Of a DNA stretch of 7,601 nt, positions 1-6,109 are shown piece after piece. The position numbers and the translations under genes are program-made. The first letter of the stretch is position 1; each line of letters begins with the position of its first letter. The DNA lies in NCBI GenBank assembly GCA_027294925.1, contig JAPULM010000456.1, positions 1 through 7,601 of the forward strand, given 5' to 3'. The notes beneath the pieces are model-generated. The model saw only the letters and a list, made by a program, of their open reading frames with translations, was not told the origin of the DNA and made no database searches. The DNA comes from a bacterium. GTDB taxonomy: Bacteria > Tectomicrobia > Entotheonellia > Entotheonellales > Entotheonellaceae.

Positions 1-20
1 CTGTATGAGGCCTCATACAG
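1..20. repeat. Perfect 20-bp palindrome at the window edge
   Basis: CTGTATGAGG is followed directly by its exact reverse complement CCTCATACAG, with no spacer. A loopless palindrome of this length fits a binding site for a dimeric regulator, or the centre of a larger inverted repeat cut by the window edge. No T-run follows, so it does not look like an intrinsic terminator. What lies to the left is not visible, so its role is open. An assembly fold-back at a contig end is also possible. Confidence 0.6.
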
Positions 21-138
21 GGTGTCTGATATAAAGTCAAGCTCTACGTTAGCCCCCCGCCCATTGCGACATCAGTGCGTGACGAGAACAGATGAGATGA
101 GCTTGCGGGGACAGACAGAACGGTTTCTGCCCCCGAGA

Positions 139-324
139 TCAGTCGCTCACGGCTTTGTCCCGGGTCAGAGCTACAGGTGGAAGCCATGGAAAACATGCTT
201 TAAAATTCCTATCCGTCGGCGTGCGGAGAGTGATCGGCGCCCAGCCTAGGTGGATAAGTCGGATTGCATCCTCGTAGCGTTTGTCTACGTATGCGTAGGG
301 GTCCTGACTCTGCTCGTCGCTCAT
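139..324 (-). CDS. Small hypothetical protein (61 aa), possibly a truncated gene
   Basis: I do not recognise this product. The ATG at 324-322 (read on the minus strand) is preceded by GGGAG with a 7-nt spacer, a good ribosome binding site. That is the main reason to take the frame seriously. The first 30 residues are hydrophilic and look protein-like, with an acidic start (MSDEQSQDPY) followed by a likely amphipathic helix (residues 15-28). The last 30 residues are less convincing, with several prolines and no clear pattern. This could be a real small protein, the intact start of a gene broken by a frameshift or deletion near residue 32, or chance. There is no signal peptide or membrane segment. 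Nothing beside it suggests a role. Confidence 0.3.
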   Translation of the reverse strand: MSDEQSQDPYAYVDKRYEDAIRLIHLGWAPITLRTPTDRNFKACFPWLPPVALTRDKAVSD

Positions 325-385
325 GACTCGACTCCCGTTATGTGCTTGTCCCATTGTGCCGCTTAGCTGCGGATGGGCGCCCATA

Positions 386-478
386 GGATGAATCTGCACA
401 GGCTCCAGCCAATCCAGGTGCTTCTAGGGACAGGGCCGCACCAACACGGGAAAGAGATTAGCGGATGAATCTGGAGCC
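386..478. repeat. Pair of 11-bp direct repeats with flanking 8-bp inverted pair
   Basis: GGATGAATCTG occurs at 386-396 and again at 463-473, 77 bp apart. Close by, GGCTCCAG (401-408) is matched by its reverse complement CTGGAGCC (471-478), which overlaps the second direct copy. The pattern may be a small local duplication or a regulatory repeat. It is short enough that chance is not excluded. Confidence 0.4.
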
Positions 479-639
479 CAGAAAATCGGCCGACACGAGC
501 AGCACGCCGACCTTGGCGGCGCCCAGAGGCCGCTCACGCGGCTGACCCCGAGTCCAGGGTCATTCAGTTCCGTATGGCGATAAGTTTTGCACCATCATAC
601 AATACCAGTGTCGGTCATCACCGGCAGCACCGAAAGAAG

Positions 640-646
640 AAGGTGA
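640..646 (+). promoter_or_regulatory. Ribosome binding site supporting the TTG start at 654
   Basis: AAGGTGA at 640-646 matches part of the anti-Shine-Dalgarno complement (AAGGAGGTGA). It sits 7 nt before the TTG at 654. No ATG or GTG occurs in frame nearby, so this site decides the start. Confidence 0.55.
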
Positions 647-653
647 TCGTATC

Positions 654-1202
654 TTGAAAGCAGACATTGAACAACTTCAGGCGGAATTGGCATCGCAGGG
701 TCTCGAACTGGGCCACGCGGTCTGTGTCAGCCACGTCATCGAGGCAGCCTCCGGTAGAATCTGGCAGGTCATCTCTCAGCCCGGTCATCTCGAACAACTG
801 CATCCGTTTTGCCGGCAAAACGCCGTGTACCAGTGGCCGGGTGTCGGTGCGAGAGACACCATCACATACTACAGTGGCATCCATTATCAACGCGATTTTG
901 TGACCTGGCTTGAGGGGGTGGGATACGATATCGAAATCGGTCCACCGCCGCACAAGACCGCACGAGTGGCGTGGCGCATCAAAGCGCTTAACGAGCAGCG
1001 TAGCGAGTTGTCTATCGAGGTGACGCCGTACTTAAAATCGGGCATGCCCGAACGCCGTATACGGTCCTATGAGCAGCGATTTTTTGGCGATACCATTGCG
1101 CAGTATCTCGATAGCGTGGTGAGGGGTGTCGACCATGTTGTAATAACTGGCCAGGCGGTTCGAAAGAATCAGTTCGGATCGCACCCGATTTATTCCGCCT
1201 GA
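654..1202 (+). CDS. SRPBCC-fold (START/polyketide-cyclase-like) ligand-binding protein
   Basis: This 182-aa soluble protein has the pattern of the SRPBCC superfamily, small helix-grip proteins that enclose a hydrophobic ligand. After a 20-residue N-terminal helix, residues 24-58 read as the usual first strand and helix (VSHVIEAASGRIWQVIS, then a stretch with HLEQLHPFC). Residues 70-110 give alternating strands with R80-D-F-x-x-W85 and a GYDIEIG turn. Residues 118-128 form another strand. Residues 135-160 are a long C-terminal helix of the kind that closes the cavity. There is no signal peptide, so it is cytoplasmic. The TTG start is supported by AAGGTGA 7 nt upstream. The ligand cannot be told from sequence, and members range from coenzyme-Q binding to stress proteins and cyclases. 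It stands alone, with gene debris downstream. The fold call is fairly firm; the function is unknown. Confidence 0.75.
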   Translation: MKADIEQLQAELASQGLELGHAVCVSHVIEAASGRIWQVISQPGHLEQLHPFCRQNAVYQWPGVGARDTITYYSGIHYQRDFVTWLEGVGYDIEIGPPPHKTARVAWRIKALNEQRSELSIEVTPYLKSGMPERRIRSYEQRFFGDTIAQYLDSVVRGVDHVVITGQAVRKNQFGSHPIYSA

Positions 1203-1263
1203 GTGGCTTTAGGCGCCAATACTTCCGAAACATTTATTCACCAGCAAGGAACGAAAGCACGCC

Positions 1264-1440
1264 GTGAAACGATTGTGTCTCGATGCCAACGTCCTATTTA
1301 CGGTGGCTCACCATTTCCGTGGTAAAGCTCGAGCAACCCATCTGCTCATCCCCGATATCAAAGATTTTCGGCCATAGATGAGCCGGTCTGATGTCTGTTC
1401 GGGCATCACCTTCAGATCGTTACCCCGTTTCTTGATCACC
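1264..1440 (+). pseudogene. PIN-domain toxin remnant with internal deletion
   Basis: A GTG at 1264 opens a 37-codon frame ending at TAG 1375-1377. Its first part (VKRLCLDANVLFTVAHHFRGKA) reads like the N-terminus of a VapC-type PIN-domain ribonuclease, including the first catalytic Asp (D7) in an LDAN motif. The next part (ATHLLIPDIKDFRP) reads like the C-terminal motif, where families usually have ATHLLTGD-x-x-DFG. About 80-100 residues carrying the central acidic residues are missing, so it cannot be active. After the stop the same frame continues with GITFRSLPRFL, resembling the last strand and helix of PIN proteins, so the TAG is a second lesion. No antitoxin gene is seen upstream, where the SRPBCC gene ends 61 bp earlier. 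I infer a decayed toxin-antitoxin locus, with the deletion near 1327-1335. Confidence 0.55.
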
Positions 1441-1515
1441 TATGAAGACGGTAGACAAACTGAAAGCAGGTTGCTACCTTGGAATTTAGTCCGGAAAACG
1501 CCGTGTTAGAAATAA

Positions 1516-1635
1516 ATCATTAGCAGACGCTGTGAAAATCTGGATATTTTAGATAGGGTGTTCTACTATCTTACCCTCGGCCGGTTGGTGATCACCTGTT
1601 TCGCCTTCTTCTACCTCGTTTCTGATCCTGAATAG
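1516..1635 (+). pseudogene. Short frame with one hydrophobic segment, possible membrane-protein fragment
   Basis: The frame is open from 1516 to TAG 1633-1635. From the GTG at 1558 it encodes about 25 residues (VFYYLTLGRLVITCFAFFYLV, then SDPE), a plausible single transmembrane helix ending in acidic residues. The upstream codons also look protein-like (ENLDILDR). There is no ribosome binding site before the GTG. This resembles the first membrane helix of a sensor or permease whose remainder is lost. A tiny membrane peptide or chance hydrophobicity are alternatives. It ends 23 bp before the ABC-F gene. Confidence 0.22.
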
Positions 1636-1658
1636 CGAAAGGTTTTACAACGCTTGTC

Positions 1659-3599
1659 ATGCTATACTTGCAACAACTCCGCAAACAATATGGTGCCAAG
1701 GTCTTGTTATCCAGCGTCGATTTTCATCTCCGCCCCGGCGAAAAACTCGGCTTGGTTGGGGATAACGGGATGGGTAAAACGACGCTGTTCCGCCTCATTG
1801 AGGGGACCGAAAGCGCCGATGGCGGAACGGTGACGCTGCGCAAAGGGGCTCGGGTGGGGGTGCTGGATCAGCACATCGAAGTGGGAAGCCAATCCGCCTT
1901 GGAGCGCACGGTGCTGGGCGATCCCTACTTTTCCAGCATTGTGCGCGACAAAGAAGCCCTGGAGCAGGACCACCTTGCGCACCAACAAAATCCGCAGAAA
2001 TGGGAAAAGCGCTATGGTTTTCTCCTCACCGAATTTGAACGACTTGGGGGCTATCAGCGCGAGGCCAAGGCGAAATCGATTCTGGCCGGCCTAGGGTTTA
2101 AGGAAGACGCCTGGCATCAGCCGCTGGATCAGCTCAGCGGCGGCTGGGCGATGCGGGTCGAGTTGGCCCGTCTGCTGCTGCAAAACCCGGATGTGTTATT
2201 ACTCGATGAGCCCTCTAATCATCTCGACCTGAGGTCGTTGATTTGGCTGGAAGGGTTTTTAAAAAGCTACGATGGCGCGATGATGCTCATATCCCACGAT
2301 CGCCGTTTTTTAAACGAAATAGTCAACCGCATTGCCCATCTCGATCGCGGCAAACTTACGGTTTATCAGGGCGATTTTGATGCGTTTGAAACACAACGGG
2401 CCGCACGCCAAGCCCAACTGGAGCAAGCCGCTGCCAATCAACAGAAAAAAATTAGTGAAATGGAGCGCTTTATCGAGCGCTTTCGCGCCAAGGCCACCAA
2501 GGCCCGTCAGGCTCAAAGTCGCATTAAGGCGCTGGCAAAAATCGAGCGCATTGAAGTCGTGAGTCAAACCAAATCCGTCCAGTTTCGATTTCCTCAGCCG
2601 CCGCGGTCGGGCAAGATCACAGTCGATGTCACCGACCTGAAAAAGAGCTATGGTGACCTGGTGGTTTACGAGGACATCTCGTTTCATATCGAACGCGGCT
2701 CTAAAATTGCCCTGGTGGGGGTAAACGGGGCCGGTAAATCGACCTTGATGAAGTTATTAGCCGGGGTCTTGGAGGCGGACAACGGTAGCATTGTCCTGGG
2801 GGCCAATGTCACCCGGTCCTATTTCGCTCAGCGCCAATCGGAGATTTTGGATTCGAATTTGACGGTGCTGCAAACCCTACTGCAAGTGGGCGCCCCCCTC
2901 GGCCGCACCCAACTGCAGACGATCCTGGGCGGGTTCCGCTTCTCCGGCGATGATGTCGACAAGAAAACGTCGGTTCTCTCCGGCGGCGAGCGTTCCCGCT
3001 TGGCTCTGGCCCGGATGCTCACCGCCCCCACCTCGTTTCTGCTTTTAGACGAGCCCACCAACCACCTCGACATGAAATCATGTGCCGTGTTGTCGGCGGC
3101 TTTGGAGGATTACGAAGGCGCCATCTGTGTCATATCTCACGACCGGGATTTTCTCGATGGCTTTGTCAATCGGGTGTGGGAAATCGAAGACGGCGCGCGT
3201 ACCGAGTACTTGGGGAATTACAGCGATTACGAGTGGAAAAAATCGCGAGCACTAGAGCAGGCTGCTCTGCGCTCGCAATTGTCCCAGCCCACGGTCAACG
3301 GAAAAACGGCGCGACCTACGAAGGTATCCAAACGGCTCGAAGCGGAGGCCCGCAGCCGGCGCTCGAAAGCGCGCCGACCCCTGAAAAAAAAACTGGCGGG
3401 TCTGGAGGGCCAGCTTGAGAAGATCATGGGCCAAAAAGAAGACCTCGATCAGGTTCTCGCCAGCCAAGAGATCTACTTGGACGCCAGTAAAACGAAGCTA
3501 AAAGACACCTTGTCGCAATATAAAAAACTCGCATTGGAAGAAGACGCCTTACTAGAACAAATCGAACACTTAACCGAGGAACTGGAGCTTATCGAGTAA
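1659..3599 (+). CDS. ABC-F family ATP-binding protein (Uup/YheS-like)
   Basis: This 646-aa protein has two ABC ATPase domains and no membrane segments, the layout of ABC-F translation factors. These bind the ribosome, usually near the E site, and act in translation or antibiotic protection rather than transport. Domain 1: Walker A GDNGMGKTT (34-42), signature LSGGW (159-163), Walker B LLLDEPSN (180-187), SHD switch (212-214). A charged helical linker at about 242-310, rich in Arg and Lys, corresponds to the P-site tRNA-interaction motif. Domain 2: Walker A GVNGAGKST (354-362), LSGGE (440-444), LLLDEPTNHLD (461-471), SHD (493-495). Residues 525-646 add a basic segment and a coiled-coil tail, as in Uup and YheS. 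Both catalytic Glu residues (DEP) are present. The LSGGW signature and the tail favour the housekeeping Uup/YheS side over a dedicated resistance protein. The ATG at 1659 begins the first strand, though its ribosome binding site is weak. Confidence 0.93.
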   Translation: MLYLQQLRKQYGAKVLLSSVDFHLRPGEKLGLVGDNGMGKTTLFRLIEGTESADGGTVTLRKGARVGVLDQHIEVGSQSALERTVLGDPYFSSIVRDKEALEQDHLAHQQNPQKWEKRYGFLLTEFERLGGYQREAKAKSILAGLGFKEDAWHQPLDQLSGGWAMRVELARLLLQNPDVLLLDEPSNHLDLRSLIWLEGFLKSYDGAMMLISHDRRFLNEIVNRIAHLDRGKLTVYQGDFDAFETQRAARQAQLEQAAANQQKKISEMERFIERFRAKATKARQAQSRIKALAKIERIEVVSQTKSVQFRFPQPPRSGKITVDVTDLKKSYGDLVVYEDISFHIERGSKIALVGVNGAGKSTLMKLLAGVLEADNGSIVLGANVTRSYFAQRQSEILDSNLTVLQTLLQVGAPLGRTQLQTILGGFRFSGDDVDKKTSVLSGGERSRLALARMLTAPTSFLLLDEPTNHLDMKSCAVLSAALEDYEGAICVISHDRDFLDGFVNRVWEIEDGARTEYLGNYSDYEWKKSRALEQAALRSQLSQPTVNGKTARPTKVSKRLEAEARSRRSKARRPLKKKLAGLEGQLEKIMGQKEDLDQVLASQEIYLDASKTKLKDTLSQYKKLALEEDALLEQIEHLTEELELIE

Positions 3600-3600
3600 G

Positions 3601-3642
3601 GAGGGACTCCCTCTGACTTTCGTAAAGGGGGACATTGCCCCT
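3601..3642. terminator. Possible terminator hairpins between convergent genes
   Basis: The 96-bp gap between the two convergent stop codons holds two short hairpins. GAGGG/CCCTC (3601-3613, loop ACT) is followed by TGACTTT on the plus strand and could end ABC-F transcription. AGGGG/CCCCT (3626-3642, 7-nt loop) is followed on the minus strand by TTACGA and could serve the opposite gene. Both stems are short and the T-tails poor, so intrinsic termination is only suggested. Confidence 0.28.
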
Positions 3643-3695
3643 CCGGCGGGCTCAAAATACCGCGCCCGTTCCCAGTTGCTATGCATCGATCGCCG

Positions 3696-4709
3696 TTATA
3701 CGTTGCGCAGTGCCGGCAACAGCTCGTCGGAGATCAAGCGCATACTCGACAACGCCGTTGATAAGGGCATTCCCGCCCAGTGTGTCCGAATAATCAAATG
3801 GTTGACGCCCAACTCTTCCCAGTACGGCCGTAGTTGTTCATAACACTCTTGCGGGGAGCCGAGAACAAAGCGGTCTTGCAAAAGATCGTCAAATTCTTGA
3901 TCAAACGACTCATCTTCCGGCATGGCGTCATCTTGGCCCCATTTAGCATAGTCTTGATACTTGCCAAACAAATACGGACCTGCCAACTCGATGGCGGTCT
4001 TACGGTCCTTGGCACAGAAGACTTCTTTGATCGAGGGAAGTTCGCTGGGCCATGGCTTACCGTGCTTGGCCAGTTCATCCTTGTAGAGGTCAAGCTGCCG
4101 ACGAACGGTGGCAACGGTGGAATGAGGATTGATGAACCACGTGTCGCCCAGACGGGCGGCGCGACGGATCGCGTTGTCATTATTGGCCGCAATCCAAATT
4201 GGCGGATACGGCTGTTGTACCGGACGGATGTTCATGCGGACATTGTCGAGCTTACACATCTCGTTCTCATAACTTACGGCATCTTCGGTCCACAGCCGCT
4301 GTACCAACTGCAGATATTCTTCAAAGCGCTGCACGCGTTGCCCACTGGGTACTTGAAAGGCATCGAATTCCGTTTCTCGATACCCCAGCCCAACGCCAAA
4401 CACGAAGTTCCCCTTGGCCATGATGTCCAATGAGGCCACGGTTTCTGCCACATACACTGGGTTGTGTAAATTGAGCAGCAGCACCCCAAGCCCGACGGTC
4501 ATGGTGCCGGCTTCCGCCATCAAGCGGGCCAGAAAAGGGACCAACTGGAGCTGCTTGTTGTTCCCTTCATTTAAGTAGTGTTGGCCACTAAATAACGAAT
4601 CCCACCCCCGGTCTCGGACATACCGCACCATGACATATTGCGCTTCTAGGGCGGCCACCATGTCGGTGGTGAGATGTTGTTGATTGGTCACAAACAGACC
4701 GACTTTCAT
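3696..4709 (-). CDS. Luciferase-like (LLM class) flavin-dependent oxidoreductase
   Basis: This 337-aa protein, close to the usual length, belongs to the bacterial luciferase-like monooxygenase superfamily, TIM-barrel enzymes that use FMN or F420 to oxidise small organic substrates. Seen in order: the first strand MKVGLFV (1-7), G-Q-H-Y at 42-45 where the family usually has an EHH-type motif, and the hallmark block NPVYVAETVASLDIMAKGNF (83-102). GVGLGYRETEFDAF (105-118) and the helix RFEEYLQLVQRLW (128-140) follow. RPVQQPYPPIWIAAN (162-176) is the strand before the flavin phosphate site, and GSPQECYEQL (284-293) and GVNHLIIR (301-308) close the barrel. The ATG is preceded by GGGAGA with a good spacer. 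There is no signal peptide. The gene diverges from the PLP-enzyme gene across a region dense in inverted repeats and converges on the ABC-F gene. The cofactor (FMN or F420) and substrate cannot be decided by eye. Confidence 0.88.
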   Translation of the reverse strand: MKVGLFVTNQQHLTTDMVAALEAQYVMVRYVRDRGWDSLFSGQHYLNEGNNKQLQLVPFLARLMAEAGTMTVGLGVLLLNLHNPVYVAETVASLDIMAKGNFVFGVGLGYRETEFDAFQVPSGQRVQRFEEYLQLVQRLWTEDAVSYENEMCKLDNVRMNIRPVQQPYPPIWIAANNDNAIRRAARLGDTWFINPHSTVATVRRQLDLYKDELAKHGKPWPSELPSIKEVFCAKDRKTAIELAGPYLFGKYQDYAKWGQDDAMPEDESFDQEFDDLLQDRFVLGSPQECYEQLRPYWEELGVNHLIIRTHWAGMPLSTALSSMRLISDELLPALRNV

Positions 4710-4787
4710 ACGATTCTCCCGTGCTTCTGAACTGAACCACCCGACATTGGCATACCGTAGCCCCTCGAGGCTTGGAAATTGCGGCAG

Positions 4788-4874
4788 GCGGAATTGAAGA
4801 TTAAGGGTTTATTCCGCATTAGCACTACTCTGCCTGCTGATATATGCGGACAAAATGCGAAATAACTTTTGTCC
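4788..4874. repeat. Nested inverted repeats between the divergent genes
   Basis: Three inverted pairs are seen. GCGGAAT (4788-4794) pairs with ATTCCGC (4811-4817). TCCGCAT (4813-4819) pairs with ATGCGGA (4844-4850). GGACAAAA (4848-4855) pairs with TTTTGTCC (4867-4874), an 8-bp perfect stem with an 11-nt loop. In addition GCAGGC (4785-4789 region) matches GCCTGC (4832-4837). The arms share bases, so the structures exclude each other. Such overlap is typical of operator clusters or switching structures. Confidence 0.6.
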
Positions 4875-4898
4875 AGGTACTTATGAGGGTACTATAGT
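4869..4898 (+). promoter_or_regulatory. Candidate sigma-70-type promoter with internal direct repeat
   Basis: TTGTCC (4869-4874, four of six matches to TTGACA) is followed after 18 nt by TATAGT (4893-4898, five of six matches to TATAAT). Inside the spacer GGTACT occurs twice (4876-4881 and 4888-4893), 12 bp apart. That places two half-sites on about the same helix face, as for a repressor. The -35 box also forms one arm of the 4848-4874 inverted repeat. Transcription would start near 4905 and read into the PLP-enzyme gene. Confidence 0.4.
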
Positions 4899-4949
4899 TT
4901 CTTGAAATCCTAAGCGCAAATTTTCTCATCAAAAAATTCCATTTTCTAT

Positions 4950-5061
4950 GCAATGGTAAATCCATGCGGTCCGGCAGGCAAATCTTGCCAAAAGCTGCAC
5001 AAATCAGTACACCTTTGCAATGATACACAGACAATGAGCTGCTCTTAAAGGAACAGAGCAG
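4950..5061 (+). promoter_or_regulatory. Structured leader upstream of the PLP enzyme
   Basis: Three hairpins can be drawn in the predicted 5' leader. The first spans 4950-4967 (ATGG/CCAT extended by GC pairs around one bulge). The second is GGCAA/TTGCC (4977-4989, loop ATC). The third is CTGCTCT/AGAGCAG (5039-5061, 9-nt loop), which ends 4 nt before the ribosome binding site. The last could affect ribosome access. No T-run follows, so it is not a standard attenuator. No named riboswitch class was recognised. Confidence 0.35.
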
Positions 5062-5065
5062 GGCA

Positions 5066-5073
5066 GAGAAAGG
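5066..5073 (+). promoter_or_regulatory. Ribosome binding site choosing ATG 5081 over GTG 5075
   Basis: GAGAAAGG at 5066-5073 lies 7 nt before the ATG at 5081 but only 1 nt before the in-frame GTG at 5075. The spacing favours the ATG, shortening the protein by two residues. Confidence 0.65.
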
Positions 5074-5080
5074 CGTGTCA

Positions 5081-6109
5081 ATGATTTCTATTGAAGAAGC
5101 GTTATCAAGATATCCCAGAGAAATTTTAACCCGTACCCCCACCCCCCTGGATTATCTTCCTCACCTCAGTGAACAGTTGCAAGTTGAGTTTTATATCAAA
5201 CGCGATGATCTCACCGACCTGGCTTTAGGAGGAGACAAGCCCCGCAAATTGGAGTATGAACTTGCCAGGGCACGTGCAGAAGGGGCGGATACCCTGGTCA
5301 CCTGCGGGAGTTCCCAAAGCAATCATGCCCGCTTGACGACGGCAGCAGCACGGAAACTGGGCATGAAGTGCGCGGTGGTGTTGAGCGATGATGCCTGGAA
5401 TCGGTTTCAAGGCAATTTGTTGACGGTGTATTTGATGGGTGCCCGGGTTGAAGTTGTGCAGACCGAAGACCATTGGGATTTGGAGGAACATGCCCTCAAG
5501 CTTTGTGACGAGCTGCAAGCCGCAGGCGACAAACCCTACTATATTCCTGTCAGTGGGACCACCCCCACCAGCAGCCTGGGATATGTCCGCGCTGCTCTGG
5601 AAATCATCGAACAACTCGAAGCATACGGCGTTAAAGCGGATGCCATCTACGTCCCCTTTGGGACAGGAGGGATGTTCAGCGCCCTGTTGCTCACGCTACG
5701 TGAAAAAGGCATTGACTGTCCGATTATCGGCATCAGCGTCAATCGCAGACAGGAAGACTGTTACGCCAATCTCGATAAATGGTGGTGCGGCATTTGTGAG
5801 CTGCTGGACCGCGATCCCGAACGTTCACGCGGTCTTTACGAAATTCATGATCAGTTTATTGGAAAAGAATATGGTGTCCCCACAGAAGCCGGGCTTGACG
5901 CCATCCTGACCATGGCTCAGGCTGAGGGGATTTTACTTGACCCGGTCTATTCAGGAAAAACCTTCTCAGGCTTCCTGGCTCACCACCAGGAAGGACGTTG
6001 GCAACCCGGACAACGGATTCTCTTGCAACACTCAGGCGGCACACCGGCCTTGTTTGCCTATCATGAACCCCTCCGGGCGCATCTGCAAAAACGGGGAATG
6101 TTGCCCTGA
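5081..6109 (+). CDS. PLP-dependent enzyme, D-cysteine desulfhydrase/ACC deaminase family
   Basis: This 342-aa fold-type II PLP enzyme matches the family that includes DcyD, which splits D-cysteine into pyruvate, sulfide and ammonia, and ACC deaminase. Counting from ATG 5081: LGGDKPRKLEYEL (49-61) carries the Schiff-base lysine K53. CGSSQSNHAR (75-84) is the substrate-carboxylate loop. FGTGG (193-197) holds the PLP phosphate. LDPVYSGK (286-293) and QHSGGTPALF (316-325) are the C-terminal active-site motifs. ACC deaminases have Glu and Leu at two specificity positions; here they are Ser (S291 in VYSGK) and Ser (S318 in HSGG). That argues against ACC deaminase and for a D-cysteine or related D-amino-acid substrate. 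There is no signal peptide, so it is cytoplasmic. ATG is chosen over GTG 5075 for ribosome-site spacing. The upstream leader is structured and the promoter region is shared with the divergent oxidoreductase, suggesting regulated expression. Confidence 0.88.
   Translation: MISIEEALSRYPREILTRTPTPLDYLPHLSEQLQVEFYIKRDDLTDLALGGDKPRKLEYELARARAEGADTLVTCGSSQSNHARLTTAAARKLGMKCAVVLSDDAWNRFQGNLLTVYLMGARVEVVQTEDHWDLEEHALKLCDELQAAGDKPYYIPVSGTTPTSSLGYVRAALEIIEQLEAYGVKADAIYVPFGTGGMFSALLLTLREKGIDCPIIGISVNRRQEDCYANLDKWWCGICELLDRDPERSRGLYEIHDQFIGKEYGVPTEAGLDAILTMAQAEGILLDPVYSGKTFSGFLAHHQEGRWQPGQRILLQHSGGTPALFAYHEPLRAHLQKRGMLP

Larger units (their letters stand above)
1..653. other. Gene-poor region with palindrome, short repeats and one weak small ORF
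   Basis: No long gene is convincing here. The stretch holds the palindrome at 1-20 and a small minus-strand candidate gene at 139-324. An 11-bp direct repeat GGATGAATCTG occurs at 386-396 and 463-473. The 8-mers GGCTCCAG (401-408) and CTGGAGCC (471-478) are reverse complements flanking the same segment. A short hairpin TGACCC/GGGTCA lies at 543-562 with an 8-nt loop and no T-tail. I see no convincing promoter for the gene at 654. A TACAAT -10-like hexamer lies at 598-603, but no good -35 stands at the right distance. Confidence 0.5.
1203..1658. other. Intergenic region with gene debris
   Basis: This 456-bp gap holds no intact gene. It contains a PIN-domain toxin remnant (about 1264-1440) and a short open frame encoding one hydrophobic segment (about 1516-1635). 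No clear promoter or terminator is seen. The gene at 1659 has only a weak AAAGG (1638-1642), 16 nt before its ATG, so its true translation signal is uncertain. Confidence 0.5.
4710..5080. other. Divergent control region, rich in inverted repeats
   Basis: This 371-bp region separates two divergent genes. It holds overlapping inverted repeats (4788-4874), a plausible rightward promoter with a GGTACT direct repeat (4869-4898), and a leader of about 170 nt with three hairpins (4950-4967, 4977-4989, 5039-5061). No protein-coding frame is convincing. The layout suggests regulated expression of one or both flanking genes. No known riboswitch was recognised. Confidence 0.55.

Noticed and set aside
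22..249. Plus-strand 75-codon frame in the first 250 bases
   Set aside because: There is no ribosome binding site, the composition is rich in Arg and Pro without pattern, and it overlaps the better-supported minus-strand candidate.
386..478. CRISPR-like or mobile-element repeat
   Set aside because: There are only two copies of 11 bp, with no regular spacing, no cas genes and no transposase.
598..603. TACAAT as the -10 box for the gene at 654
   Set aside because: The nearest TTGCAC (587-592) is only 5 nt upstream, and nothing like a -35 box stands at 16-18 nt.
618..953. Minus-strand 111-codon frame opposite the SRPBCC gene
   Set aside because: It is the antisense shadow of a gene with clear family features, and it has no own motif.
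1659..3599. Reading the ABC-F gene as an ABC transporter ATPase or a specific antibiotic-resistance factor
   Set aside because: Two fused ATPase domains with the charged linker and no membrane partner exclude a transporter. The coiled-coil tail and LSGGW signature fit the housekeeping Uup/YheS type better than resistance-type proteins.
3834..4433. Plus-strand 199-codon frame
   Set aside because: It lies antisense within the luciferase-like oxidoreductase gene, whose motifs are unmistakable. The opposite frame shows no domain pattern.
5225..5614. Minus-strand 129-codon frame
   Set aside because: It is antisense to the conserved core of the PLP enzyme and is explained by codon bias there.
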